A stretch of 64,000 nucleotides of DNA. It comes from Bartonella kosoyi (GTDB taxonomy: Bacteria > Pseudomonadota > Alphaproteobacteria > Rhizobiales > Rhizobiaceae). Below are positions 18,850-30,086 of the stretch, in pieces; position 1 is the first letter of the stretch; the number at the start of each line of letters is the position of its first letter. The notes beneath the pieces are model-generated. The model was not told the DNA's origin. It ran no database searches and saw only the letters and a list, made by a program, of their open reading frames with translations. The translations under genes were made by a program, and so were the position numbers. Location of the stretch: contig NZ_CP031843.2 of NCBI RefSeq assembly GCF_003606325.2, forward strand, positions 2,041,001 through 2,105,000, given 5' to 3'.

Positions 18850-19209
18850 ATGCAAACTCAAAATCTTAATATTGATCTTTTTGTCGGCAAAAAAATTCGC
18901 TTGAAGCGAAAAATGTTGGGAATGTCTCAAAAAACATTAGGAGACGCTTTAGGGGTAAGTTTTCAACAAATTCAAAAGTATGAAAAAGGCTTAAATCGTG
19001 TAAGCGCAGGACGTTTAAAGGAAATTTCCGATATCCTAAAAGTTCCGGTTTCCTTTTTTTATGCGGATATTATCACAAAAGAAAACACCTCGTACCCTCA
19101 TGAAGAAATTGCATCAAGCAAAGAGAAATTTTTGCTTTTAAAAAGTTTTAGAGTCCTGACCTCTGTCAAACAAAAAGCCATTTTAAAATTAATTTCTGAT
19201 CAAAATTAA
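18850..19209 (+). CDS. XRE-family transcriptional regulator, Trp type
   Basis: A 119-residue DNA-binding protein. Residues 10-66 form an XRE/Cro helix-turn-helix (KIRLKRKMLGMSQ, then LGVSFQQIQKYEKG as the recognition helix). The C-terminal half is short and ends KQKAILKLISDQN. Bartonella Trp proteins of this kind are encoded directly after Brt RNAs and, with them, have been linked to control of the badA adhesin in B. henselae. This copy is intact; the copy at 4836 has a poly-T frameshift and a more diverged third copy lies on the minus strand at 58867. The likely targets here are unknown. Confidence 0.85.
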   Translation: MQTQNLNIDLFVGKKIRLKRKMLGMSQKTLGDALGVSFQQIQKYEKGLNRVSAGRLKEISDILKVPVSFFYADIITKENTSYPHEEIASSKEKFLLLKSFRVLTSVKQKAILKLISDQN

Positions 19210-19846
19210 AACGTTTTAAATGACCTTTATCCTCTAACCTGCTTTCTATTCTAAGAACAAAGCCCTGCAATTTATAAACAACGCGTTTTTTATTGAACAG
19301 GCTATTGGGCTGATTTCCTATGATAGGCAACACGATATTTTCTCTTCATAAGCCTTCATGCCGCTTCATCAATATTTCTCTGAAAATATCTCGAAAAACA
19401 TCATGACAAGAGCACGCTCATTAAGCCATCATGAAAACAATTCATGATATAAGCCTTAAAATATTGAGCAATACTTCTTTTGACTGTTCCAAATTTGAAA
19501 AAGTTCTATCCTCTCCACCTCCCCTGTGCTTAAAAGGAGCAGCTTACAATCTGGTGTCTTGTCTAACAGTTTCACTGAGCTGACTTCAACCTCTCAAAGG
19601 ACAACGTTCCATGAGGCGCTACGAACAAAAACCCTCTAACAAGCGAGCCTCCTGCACACCTTTAAGCACAAAAATACTTCAATCCAGTTCAATCTGTAAA
19701 CAAAACAATCCAGCTTTTTAAGGAAGCACATCAACTGGGTTTATTTTAATCACCCACCTCAAAGAACAGCCTCTCATGAGACTGTAAGGTTTGTCCTAAT
19801 CTCACACATTTTTGCAATAAACATCACGTAAATATAACAAAACCAA
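19210..19846. other. 3' flank of the duplicated segment, gene-free
   Basis: The first 215 bases match 5197-5410, completing the duplicated segment. The rest is AT-rich with no supported gene. Confidence 0.45.
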
Positions 19847-20593
19847 TCATTGGCTTGCAAAGGGGTTGTAAGATCCATTATCTTGCCGCCATTTTGAAGG
19901 TTCGGTAAAGTCGCTTGACCAAAGACCAATCTTGTTGTTACGTGCTTTTTCTTCCGCATGATGATACTGTGTTGGAAGAGGATTTTTATCCTCCTTTGAG
20001 AGCATCAACATCCCTTCTGTAAGACCTGCCTCAGCTAAATCAACCCCTTGAACAAAACACTGCGCATAATAAACACCATTGTGTATAAAAGCCCGTTTAC
20101 AGGATAAATCCTGACCAAGTGTTTTGGTAACAAGCCAAGCCATTGTAACCGCACCACAAGGCCATTCTTGATCCTTTAATTTTGCTTTTTGGCGGGGCGC
20201 GCATGTGTCCACACCATAAAGATGAATATCACGGGTCATATGAGATCGCCAAGATTGTGCAGAAGGCGTCAGCAATTTAAACGTAACCCCACTGGTAACC
20301 GATGCCCTGCCATGAAAAACAACTGTATTATTGACACCATCGCTTGATAAAACTGTCTTCTGCTGCTCAAACACTGGTTTATTTTTTTCAAGCGCAGCTT
20401 CATTTTTTTCTAAAGACTGTTGAGTAATCGATTGACTTAAATCTTTTTCTTCCCGATAGAGATCAACAATATCTTGGATATCTTGCGTTTTTAATATTTT
20501 AAGAAAGCTGAAATCTATTTTATCTTTATATTGGCTTAATCCCCACACTATGGACCCCATAATGTAAATAATAACAATCCATTTAAATAGCAT
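19847..20593 (-). CDS. Membrane-anchored thermonuclease-like protein
   Basis: A 248-residue protein with an N-terminal membrane anchor (KWIVIIYIMGSIVWGL, residues 4-19), a charged coiled linker to about residue 90, and a C-terminal staphylococcal-nuclease-like domain. The recognisable part of the fold is IHLYGVDTCAPRQ, then WPCGAVTMAWLV, and the closing HHAEEKARNNKIGLWS. The usual catalytic acidic residue after the GID motif appears as CAP rather than APE, so catalysis is uncertain. Rhizobial ExoI proteins have the same architecture. It is divergent from virB2, with about 400 bases between the starts. Its C terminus ends in FASQ. Confidence 0.75.
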   Translation of the reverse strand: MLFKWIVIIYIMGSIVWGLSQYKDKIDFSFLKILKTQDIQDIVDLYREEKDLSQSITQQSLEKNEAALEKNKPVFEQQKTVLSSDGVNNTVVFHGRASVTSGVTFKLLTPSAQSWRSHMTRDIHLYGVDTCAPRQKAKLKDQEWPCGAVTMAWLVTKTLGQDLSCKRAFIHNGVYYAQCFVQGVDLAEAGLTEGMLMLSKEDKNPLPTQYHHAEEKARNNKIGLWSSDFTEPSKWRQDNGSYNPFASQ

Positions 20594-20989
20594 TTCTTAA
20601 CACGCTCGCTCAAAAAGTTCATATTTTTCTATCATTTTATATTATTTATCAGCAATCCCCTTGTTTTTAAAGAAAAAATATAAATATTTGTGTTACACAT
20701 TAACTACATTTTGTAAAAAATAATATTCTCTCTCACCTTATTTTAATATTGTTGTCTTAACCAGAAACACAACTTAAAATTGCCATTTTCATGTAACACA
20801 ATCTAAATTTGATAAAGACTTCTGTCTCTTTAAAAGAAGCGTTTGAGAGTGAGAAAATCCACGATCAAGACTTTTAAAATGAAAAAACGAGGAGTTTAGA
20901 CTGTCATAGAATAACAGAATTCTCCAGTTGTTAGAGGCAATGGAATGTCGACAGATGAATAAATATTGTTTGTTAAAAAGAGAGGTAAA
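20594..20989 (+). promoter_or_regulatory. Upstream region of the virB operon
   Basis: About 400 bases of very AT-rich DNA separate the divergent thermonuclease-like gene and virB2. This must hold the virB promoter. In B. henselae the operon is activated by the BatR response regulator, but I cannot point to a specific box or -10/-35 pair here. Confidence 0.5.
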
Positions 20990-21310
20990 ATGACAGATAA
21001 TAGACTTCAGAACATCATTTTTATCGTGACCATGCTGCTTTTTACAGCAGTACTTGTGTGCGATTTTTCTTATGCTGCTTCTGCTCCAGCTGCGGGTGGT
21101 TTCGGGAATCTTGATGGTGTTCTAGGCAACATTGTCGGGGTGATGACAGGTACAACGGCAAAGCTCATTGCCATTATATGTGTTGCTGCTGTGGGTATTG
21201 GCTGGATGTACGGCTTTATTGATTTACGCAAAGCAGCTTATTGTGTTTTGGGGATTGCTCTTGTTTTTGGCGCCCCTAGTCTCGTCGGCAAATTAGCAGG
21301 TACAGCATAA
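20990..21310 (+). CDS. virB2: T4SS pilin VirB2
   Basis: A 106-residue prepilin. The start is the ATG of MTDNRLQN, preceded by AGAGAGGTAAA; a TTG 8 codons earlier is open but lacks a site. The long signal sequence ends near SYAASA, and the mature peptide has two hydrophobic helices (IAIICVAAVGIGWMYGF and AAYCVLGIALVFGAP) joined by the short loop typical of VirB2. It forms the extracellular pilus of the VirB/D4 system. First gene of the operon, one base before virB3. Confidence 0.92.
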   Translation: MTDNRLQNIIFIVTMLLFTAVLVCDFSYAASAPAAGGFGNLDGVLGNIVGVMTGTTAKLIAIICVAAVGIGWMYGFIDLRKAAYCVLGIALVFGAPSLVGKLAGTA

Positions 21311-21619
21311 ATGAACGAAGATACCCTTTTCTTGGCCTGTACACGGCCGGCCATGTTTGCTGGTGTTACAATGGAAGCCATGGCGCTCAATGTCATGGCA
21401 ACGTCCATTCTCTTTATTGTGACCAGTGATTTTACCATGTTTGGTTTAGGCATCGGGATGCACTTTATTTTGCGAGAAGTGACAAAATATGATCACAACC
21501 AATTTCGCGTATTATTTGCGTGGCTCAATACAAGAGGAAAACAAAAAAATCTCAGCCGATGGGGAGGGGGGTCTACCTCTCCCTTACGCCTTGTCCGCAC
21601 TTATAAGGAATTAAGCTGA
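21311..21619 (+). CDS. virB3: T4SS inner-membrane protein VirB3
   Basis: A 102-residue protein starting directly after the virB2 stop. The family opening (LFLACTRPAMFAGV) is present, followed by a long membrane-embedded region (MALNVMATSILFIVTSDFTMFGLGIGMHF) and a basic cytoplasmic tail. VirB3 works with VirB4 at the inner membrane during pilus assembly. Its tail ends with ARLVRTYKEL-type residues (LRLVRTYKELS) as in other VirB3 proteins. Confidence 0.92.
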   Translation: MNEDTLFLACTRPAMFAGVTMEAMALNVMATSILFIVTSDFTMFGLGIGMHFILREVTKYDHNQFRVLFAWLNTRGKQKNLSRWGGGSTSPLRLVRTYKELS

Positions 21620-21632
21620 AGGAATAAAACCG

Positions 21633-23996
21633 GTGAAACAGATGTCAATGATGAAACGGGAAACTTTGCCTGAAGAATATATTCCCTATATACGCTATAT
21701 CAACCAGCATGTCATTGCTTTAAGTTCACGCTGTTTAATGGTTGTGATGGCTGTTGAAGGTGTCAATTTCGACACGGCAGATATTGATCAACTCAATTCT
21801 TTACATAACCAATTAAACACTCTTTTAAAAAATATCGCAGATGAACGGGTTGCTTTATATTCTCACATCATTCGCCGTCGTGAAACAATTTACCCGGAGG
21901 GTCATTTTCTTTCATCTTTTGCCACAACATTAGATGAAAAATACAAAAAGAAAATGGTTTCGCAAGAGCTGTATCGCAATGATCTGTTTATTTCACTGCT
22001 TTGGAATCCCGCAGCGGACAAAACACAGCAATTAGCTTCATTTTTTCAGCGCTTAAACAAAGCAAAAAAAACACAATCTGAACCTGACGCAGAAGCAATT
22101 CAGAAACTGGAAGAGTTAAGCCAAGATCTCATGCAAGGTTTAGAAGAATATGGAGCCCGTCTCCTATCAATCTATGAACATGAAGGACTTTTATTTTCCG
22201 AACAAAGTGAATTTCTCCATCAATTGGTGGGAGGAAGACGTGAACGTATTCCCCTTACATTTGGGACGATTGCTTCAACGATTTACTCAGATCGTGTTAT
22301 TTTTGGGAAAGAGATTATTGAAATTCGCCATGAAAGCAATGAGCGCTTTGTCGGCATGTTTGGCTGGAAAGAATACCCTTCAAAAACACGCCCCGGGATG
22401 ACTGATGGTTTACTTACGGTCCCCTTTGAATTCATCTTAACACAATCTTTTGTTTTTAAAAGTAAGGCGGCCGCCAGTGCCATTATGAGCCGTAAGCAAA
22501 ATCAAATGATTAATGCAGCCGACCGGGCTAGCTCACAAATTGATGCACTGGATGAAGCTTTGGATGATTTAGAGTCAAACCGTTTTGTTTTGGGCGAACA
22601 TCATATTTCTTTAGCCGTTTTTGCGGATCACCCCAAAATATTGACGGAGAACTTATCAAAAGCACGTTCTCATTTAACCAATGGTGGTGCCGTTATTGCC
22701 AGAGAAGATTTAGGATTGGAAGCTTCATGGTGGGCGCAATTACCTGGAAACTTTAGCTATCGTGCGCGTTCAGGTGCTATTACCAGCAGAAACTTTGCAG
22801 CGTTATCGCCCTTCCATTCTTTTCCCGTTGGCAAATTGAACGATAATGTTTGGGGAGCTGCTGTCGCATTGCTCAAAACACAGGCTGGTTCACCCTATTA
22901 TTTTAATTTTCATTATGGTGATCTTGGTAACACTTTTGTTTGTGGTCCATCGGGATCTGGTAAAACAGTGATTGTTAATTTTCTTCTTGCGCAATTACAA
23001 AAACACAATCCAACCATGGTTTTTTTCGATAAAGATCAAGGAGCAGAGATTTTTGTCCGAGCTGGAGGAGGAAAATATAAACCTCTCAAAAATGGACAGC
23101 CCACGGGGATTGCCCCCTTAAAGGGTATGGAATACAATGAAAAAAATAAAATCTTTCTTCGTCATTGGATTTTAAAGCTCGTCACAGCTGAAGGGCAAAT
23201 TGTAACAGAAGAAGAACGACAAGATATCGCCAAAGCCATTGACTCTTTAGAAAACCTACCCCCAGCACACCGCTCTCTTGGAGCCCTTCAGCTGTTTTTT
23301 GACAATACATCCAAAGAAGGAATTGCCATGCGGCTACAACGGTGGATCAGAGGCAATGATTTAGGATGGGTTTTTGACAATGATCAAGATGATCTTAATT
23401 TAAACGCACAATTCATTGGTTATGACATGACCGATTTCTTAGACAATGAAGAAATTCGGCGCCCTTTGATGATGTATCTCTTTCACCGCATTCTTGATCT
23501 GATTGATGGACGGCGTGTCATCATTGTGGTTGATGAGTTCTGGAAAGCTTTGGAAGATGATTCCTTCAAGGCCTTTGCGCAAGATCGGCTCAAAACAATC
23601 CGTAAACAAAATGGCATGATGCTCTTTGCCACACAAAGCCCCAAAGACGCTTTAAACTCCACAATCGCGCACACCATTATTGAGCAATGCCCCACCCAAA
23701 TATTTTTTCCCAATCAAAAAGCAAATTACAATGATTATGTTGAAGCTTTTAAACTCACTGAGCGTGAATTTGAACTGATACAGTCAGAATTAAGCAGGGA
23801 ATCCCGCCGTTTTCTCGTCAAACAAGGACAAAGTTCTGTCGTTGCAGAGCTTAACTTACGGGGAATGAACGATGAGATCGCCGTTTTAAGCGGCACAACA
23901 AAAAATATTGAACTCATGAATGAAATTATAAACGAACATGGCGCAGACCCTGAAAAATGGCTGCCCATCTTTTATAAAAGGAGAAAAAAACAATGA
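21633..23996 (+). CDS. virB4: T4SS ATPase VirB4
   Basis: A 787-residue ATPase that energises pilus assembly and substrate transfer. Walker A is GPSGSGKT at about residues 438-445, and Walker B is RRVIIVVDEFWKAL at about 625-640, followed by KNGMMLFATQSP-type residues (RKQNGMMLFATQSPKDAL). The start is taken as the GTG with GAAGGAA upstream; ATG codons at 21642 and 21651 are alternatives that remove only a few residues. The final 4 bases overlap the virB5 start. Confidence 0.95.
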   Translation: MKQMSMMKRETLPEEYIPYIRYINQHVIALSSRCLMVVMAVEGVNFDTADIDQLNSLHNQLNTLLKNIADERVALYSHIIRRRETIYPEGHFLSSFATTLDEKYKKKMVSQELYRNDLFISLLWNPAADKTQQLASFFQRLNKAKKTQSEPDAEAIQKLEELSQDLMQGLEEYGARLLSIYEHEGLLFSEQSEFLHQLVGGRRERIPLTFGTIASTIYSDRVIFGKEIIEIRHESNERFVGMFGWKEYPSKTRPGMTDGLLTVPFEFILTQSFVFKSKAAASAIMSRKQNQMINAADRASSQIDALDEALDDLESNRFVLGEHHISLAVFADHPKILTENLSKARSHLTNGGAVIAREDLGLEASWWAQLPGNFSYRARSGAITSRNFAALSPFHSFPVGKLNDNVWGAAVALLKTQAGSPYYFNFHYGDLGNTFVCGPSGSGKTVIVNFLLAQLQKHNPTMVFFDKDQGAEIFVRAGGGKYKPLKNGQPTGIAPLKGMEYNEKNKIFLRHWILKLVTAEGQIVTEEERQDIAKAIDSLENLPPAHRSLGALQLFFDNTSKEGIAMRLQRWIRGNDLGWVFDNDQDDLNLNAQFIGYDMTDFLDNEEIRRPLMMYLFHRILDLIDGRRVIIVVDEFWKALEDDSFKAFAQDRLKTIRKQNGMMLFATQSPKDALNSTIAHTIIEQCPTQIFFPNQKANYNDYVEAFKLTEREFELIQSELSRESRRFLVKQGQSSVVAELNLRGMNDEIAVLSGTTKNIELMNEIINEHGADPEKWLPIFYKRRKKQ

Positions 23997-24526
23997 AAAA
24001 ATATGGCTTAGTGACACTGTTATCTTTTTCTTTTATTTCTCATGCACTCGCACAAATGTCCCCCGATGCAGACGAATATTATAAACAAGCACTCGAAAAT
24101 ACACAAAAATTAGATACTGCAAGATCAGAAACCGCTGAGAGCATTTATAAGACAGCCACTGAAAAAGCAAAAAAAATCAAAGAGATAAATGGTAAACTTG
24201 AGCAACTGAAGTCACAAACAGAGACAACAGCAACTGAAACGACATCAGAGGCTGAAAAGCAATCTAATCTTAAAGAATTGCAGAAACGACAAGCTCTTCG
24301 TCAAGAGCTTCAAGTAGAAGTCTCTCTTCTTCAAGCCGATCTTCAAGCAAATTCTTTAAAACTTCAGGCCCTTAATATGATTCAAGCCAGAGATACAAAG
24401 ACAAAAGAAGAGCTGCGTGAAGAAAAGGAGCAACAAAAACATAAAACACTTCAAGCACAATTAAAAGAAAAAGAAGAAAAGCTAAAAGAAAAACTTGAAA
24501 GTACTGGTGCAGATGTCAGACTATAA
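23993..24526 (+). CDS. virB5: T4SS pilus-tip protein VirB5
   Basis: A 177-residue periplasmic or pilus-associated protein with a signal peptide ending in SHALA (residue 20). The mature part is almost entirely helical and coiled coil, rich in Lys, Glu and Gln, as in VirB5/TraC minor pilins thought to contact host cells. The start overlaps the virB4 stop (ATGA). The end overlaps the virB6 start. Confidence 0.88.
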   Translation: MKKYGLVTLLSFSFISHALAQMSPDADEYYKQALENTQKLDTARSETAESIYKTATEKAKKIKEINGKLEQLKSQTETTATETTSEAEKQSNLKELQKRQALRQELQVEVSLLQADLQANSLKLQALNMIQARDTKTKEELREEKEQQKHKTLQAQLKEKEEKLKEKLESTGADVRL

Positions 24527-25517
24527 TTTCCCTAAATTTGATAAGTTTTCTCCCTTTGAAAGCATTTCTGGGTATATTTTAAAGCCCCTCGACAATGTGA
24601 TGAACACAACGGTGAGTGGGTTATCTTCTGCTATTTCAGCGCCCTTAAATCTCGCCGCAATCATTTTTATCTTTCTTTATGGCTATAATGTTATGACAGG
24701 TCGTATTGCGCTTTCCATGCACAGTCTTCTCAATAATGTTGTTAAAATTGTTATTGTGACAACAATGGCAACGAATGCAGAAACGTTTAATACATATGTC
24801 AAAGATATTTTCTTCAATGACTTGTCCAACGCTATTGGGAATGCGTTAAACAGCAATCCTGCAAACTCCAATGTTTTTGATTATATTTTGTTACAGGCAA
24901 GTGACCGCTATCAAGAAGTTTTATACAATGCTTGGTTTTTTGAAAAGATCGTTGTGGGGCTTCTTGGTTCTATCATGCTTCTAGCTGTTATTCTCTTTTG
25001 TATAGGTGGCTTTATTGTGCAAATGTTTGCCCAAGTTGCACTCGTGATGATTATAGGTCTTGGACCTCTGTTCATTAGTTTATATTTGTTCAATGCAACG
25101 CGAAAATACACCGATGCGTGGATTACAACTTTGGTTAATTTTACCATTTTACAAGTTCTCGTAATCATGCTTGGAACAATTATATGTCAAGTGATCATCC
25201 AGGTTCTCAGAGTTTCCTATGAATCAATCTATGTTCTTTTCCCACCTGTCATCGTCATTTCGATCATAGGGGTTATTATCTTCCGTGCACTTCCTGGTAT
25301 TGCCACAGCGCTAGCTTCTGGCGGACCATACTTTAGCGCTGGTGTCTCTTCAGGAGGACAGATCTTCACGATGCTTACCAATAGTGCAAGAGCGAGTGGG
25401 AATGCCGTCAAAAGTGCCGCTTTACAAGTTTCAGGAGCTGCCAGTAATGCTGCGAAAGGTGCAGCAGGCGCAGCGGCAAAAGCAGGAAGTTTTGGAGGTG
25501 GTCGTGGTCGGTTTTAA
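24513..25517 (+). CDS. virB6: T4SS polytopic inner-membrane protein VirB6
   Basis: A 334-residue protein from the Met of MSDYNFPKF, overlapping virB5 by 14 bases; an ATG 6 codons further upstream is possible. It has five or more membrane spans, including LNLAAIIFIFLYGYNVM near residue 60, VVGLLGSIMLLAVILFCIGGF near 150 and VIVISIIGVIIFRALPG near 250. The tail is Ala/Gly-rich (AAKGAAGAAAKAGSFGGG). VirB6 forms part of the inner-membrane channel. The hydrophobic layout and operon position make this assignment secure. Confidence 0.92.
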   Translation: MSDYNFPKFDKFSPFESISGYILKPLDNVMNTTVSGLSSAISAPLNLAAIIFIFLYGYNVMTGRIALSMHSLLNNVVKIVIVTTMATNAETFNTYVKDIFFNDLSNAIGNALNSNPANSNVFDYILLQASDRYQEVLYNAWFFEKIVVGLLGSIMLLAVILFCIGGFIVQMFAQVALVMIIGLGPLFISLYLFNATRKYTDAWITTLVNFTILQVLVIMLGTIICQVIIQVLRVSYESIYVLFPPVIVISIIGVIIFRALPGIATALASGGPYFSAGVSSGGQIFTMLTNSARASGNAVKSAALQVSGAASNAAKGAAGAAAKAGSFGGGRGRF

Positions 25518-25561
25518 GATAAAGCATCTCTTTAAAAGAAGAAGCATTTTGATTTTTGCTT

Positions 25562-25585
25562 TGCGTGCGCCTTTTGGCGCACGCA
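25562..25585 (+). promoter_or_regulatory. GC-rich hairpin between virB6 and virB7
   Basis: A perfect 10-bp stem (TGCGTGCGCC with GGCGCACGCA) and a TTTT loop lie in the only long gap of the virB operon (214 bases). There is no T tract after it, so it is not a clean terminator. It could attenuate transcription or stabilise the upstream part of the mRNA. Confidence 0.6.
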
Positions 25586-25731
25586 CCATGATCTTGTTCC
25601 ATGAAAGACTTAATATCATCTTAGGCTTTACAATAAAACCAATCACAATCTTGCCTCCCATAAACTTGTAAAAGTGTCCAAAATAAAAGGCTCTCATGCG
25701 TTGTATTCCAAGATATCTGTGAGTTCAAAAA

Positions 25732-27559
<1,828 letters not shown>

Positions 27560-27567
<8 letters not shown>

Positions 27568-28726
27568 CAACGTGGATGAAAAAAATATTAACGATCGCGA
27601 TACAATAAAAAATGCTCAAGGAAAAAGTCAACAAAGCAATGTAGGCAAAGCAATCGCTCTTGTTATTCTTTTCAGTGTCTGTCTTTATTTAGCCTATTCA
27701 ACGCTTATCACAGAAAAAAAACAATCGATTGAATCTTCAAAAGAAGGACCAAAAGAAGGAAAAGTTATTAAACAAACAGAACTTTTTCGTCCTGCACAAC
27801 CTGCCCCTCCCTCCGTTGAACCGGCTCACCGAAAGAACGCTCTGTTACCCAAAGTCGAGCTACCAACACCCAACATCAATCAATTAAATTCTGATGATCC
27901 TCTGTTGGAAGCCGCCCAACGTGCTCCTGTATTAGCTTATGCAAATACACAACAAGGCAAAACAAATGCACAAGCAAACAATGGCACTTTGCCACATCAA
28001 CTTGACAGCAAACCTGATGAGACAACACAGCGCTTCAATCATCTTCTCAAACCTACAGTGCTTGAAGGTATTCGTGCTTCAACCCTTGGCAATCGAAATT
28101 ATATCATTACGATGGGAACTTCTATCCCCTGTATCTTAGAAACTGCCATCAACAGTGATCAACAAGGATTTGCTAGTTGTATCGTTTCCAGAGATATTTT
28201 ATCAGACAATGGTCGTGTTGTTCTTCTTGATAAAGGCACCCAAATTGTTGGTGAATATCGCGCTGGTTTGAAAAAAGGCCAAAAACGTCTCTTTGTGCTA
28301 TGGAATAGAGCAAAAACCCCCAATGGTATCATTATATCCTTAGCTTCACCGGCAACAGACAGTTTAGGACGTTCTGGTATTGACGGTGATATTGATAATC
28401 ATTGGTTAGAGAGGATTGGATCGGCACTTCTTGTATCTCTCATAAAAGATGTAACAAACTATGCCAATAAACGTTTATCAAAAAAACAAGAAAAAGAAGA
28501 GAATGAAACAATCTCTTCAGGACAAAACATTGCAAATATTCTTGTCGAAAATTACGCTAATATTCCTCCAACTTTATCTAAAAACCAAGGGGAAATGGTA
28601 AATGTTTTTGTTGCCCGCGATTTAGATTTTTCCAGCGTTTATAAACTGAAAGTTATCGAAAACAAAAAGCAGATTGTCAATCGAGCTGTTTCAAGAAACT
28701 TTTACAAAAATTCTGCGATACCTTAA
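27560..28726 (+). CDS. virB10: T4SS core protein VirB10
   Basis: A 388-residue protein with a short cytoplasmic N terminus, one membrane span (AIALVILFSVCLYLAYSTL, about residues 32-50), a Pro-rich periplasmic linker (RPAQPAPPSVEPAH), and the C-terminal TrbI-like domain (VVLLDKGTQIVGEY, then NGIIISLASPATDSLGRSG). It spans both membranes and senses ATP use by VirD4 and VirB11. It ends one base before virB11. Confidence 0.95.
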
Positions 28727-28727
28727 A

Positions 28728-29798
28728 ATGAATCCAAACCCACACACCCTAAGCGATGAAGCCGTCGCAATTGTTCTCACAAAACTTGAACCTATCAGTA
28801 CTTTTTTGAAAGATGAGAGTCTTTTTGAAATTGTTATCAATCGTCCCTATCAAGTGATGACGGAAGGGGTTAATGGATGGGAAACGATAGAAGCACCAGC
28901 TCTCTCTTTTAATGAACTGATGGGAATTGCGAAAGTTGTCGCGTCCTATTCCAAGCAAAATATATCAGACAGGAATCCAATATTATCGGCTACTCTCCCA
29001 GGCAATGAGCGCATTCAAATTGTCATTCCTCCAGCTGTCGAAAAAGACACAATTAGTATGACAATTCGCAAACCCTCATCGCAGAGTTTTTCTCTCGAAG
29101 AGCTCGCCCATAAAGGTCTTTTCTCGTTATGTGAGCAGGTTTCTTTCACACCATTGAATGATTATTATACGCGTTTTAACGAACTCAAAATCATCGAGCA
29201 TAATCTAGCCAATGCCTACTGCAATAAAGACTTTGTTTCCTTTTTAAATCAGGCTGTAAAATGCCAAAAAAATATTTTGATTGCAGGAAAGACTGGTTCG
29301 GGTAAAACAACATTATCAAAAGCATTAATTGCCAAAATTCCTCAAGACGAGCGTATTATCACCATTGAAGACACACAAGAATTGGTGATACCGCACCCTA
29401 ACCATGTCTCAATGATCTATTCAAAAGATGGCCAAGGTTTAGCTTCTGTTGGTCCCAAAGAATTGCTTGAATCATCTTTACGGATGCGTCCTGATCGTAT
29501 TCTTTTGCAAGAACTTCGAGATGGTACAGCCTTTTATTATATCCGCAATGTCAATTCGGGCCATCCAGGCTCTATCACAACCGTTCATGCCTCAACAGCC
29601 CTTGCAGCCTTTGAACAAATGACCCTTTTGGTCAAAGAAAGTGAAGGAGGGGGCGATTTAGAGCGTGATGATATTCGAGGTTTATTGATTTCAATGATTG
29701 ATATTATCATCCAATGCAAACGGGTTGAAGGAAAATTTAAGGTCACAGAAATTTATTATGATCCCTTCAAGCAACGTAACATTTTTGGCGGTGACTAA
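28728..29798 (+). CDS. virB11: T4SS hexameric ATPase VirB11
   Basis: A 356-residue traffic ATPase from the Met of MNPNPHTL, one base after the virB10 stop. Walker A is AGKTGSGKTT at about residues 185-194, the Asp box is ITIEDTQEL, Walker B lies at RPDRILLQELRDG, and the His box is HPGSITTVHA. VirB11 works at the cytoplasmic base to unfold substrates and switch between pilus building and export. Confidence 0.95.
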   Translation: MNPNPHTLSDEAVAIVLTKLEPISTFLKDESLFEIVINRPYQVMTEGVNGWETIEAPALSFNELMGIAKVVASYSKQNISDRNPILSATLPGNERIQIVIPPAVEKDTISMTIRKPSSQSFSLEELAHKGLFSLCEQVSFTPLNDYYTRFNELKIIEHNLANAYCNKDFVSFLNQAVKCQKNILIAGKTGSGKTTLSKALIAKIPQDERIITIEDTQELVIPHPNHVSMIYSKDGQGLASVGPKELLESSLRMRPDRILLQELRDGTAFYYIRNVNSGHPGSITTVHASTALAAFEQMTLLVKESEGGGDLERDDIRGLLISMIDIIIQCKRVEGKFKVTEIYYDPFKQRNIFGGD

Positions 29799-29860
29799 GA
29801 CAAGATCATATCGGTTGAAGGCTCTTTTAAAGCAATGATTGTCCATAAAAGGAAAAATAC

Positions 29861-30076
29861 ATGAAAACCAAAACAACAGAAAACAGAGAAAACCTTTTAT
29901 CAATGTCAGCAGAAGAATTAAAACAACGCCGCCAAACCGTTGATGCCGCCATCAACACCCATGCGATAGAGGGAATAAAGCTTCATTCCACAACGCTCAA
30001 AATTTTAGAAAAATATGCAAAAGGGAATATTTCACTCGAGGAATTTAACACTCTTATGGACAACGCTAGATTATAA
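29861..30076 (+). CDS. BiaA-like Fic inhibitor (VbhA-type antitoxin)
   Basis: A 71-residue helical protein in the place of the small antitoxin genes that precede Fic effectors in Bartonella. Residues 33-38 (THAIEG) fit the class I Fic inhibitory motif [S/T]xxxE[G/N], in which the Glu blocks ATP binding in the Fic active site. The following SLEEFNTLMDNARL tail is typical of VbhA relatives. It ends 10 bases before the bepA-position gene, with which it should be co-translated. That neighbour has lost the Fic catalytic residues, so the present target of this inhibitor is unclear. Confidence 0.8.
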   Translation: MKTKTTENRENLLSMSAEELKQRRQTVDAAINTHAIEGIKLHSTTLKILEKYAKGNISLEEFNTLMDNARL

Positions 30077-30086
30077 GGAGGTGACA

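Noticed and set aside
3402..20593. Search of the long spacers for tRNA genes and insertion sequences
   Set aside because: No cloverleaf with a GTTCRANYC-type arm and no transposase frame with terminal inverted repeats could be found by eye.
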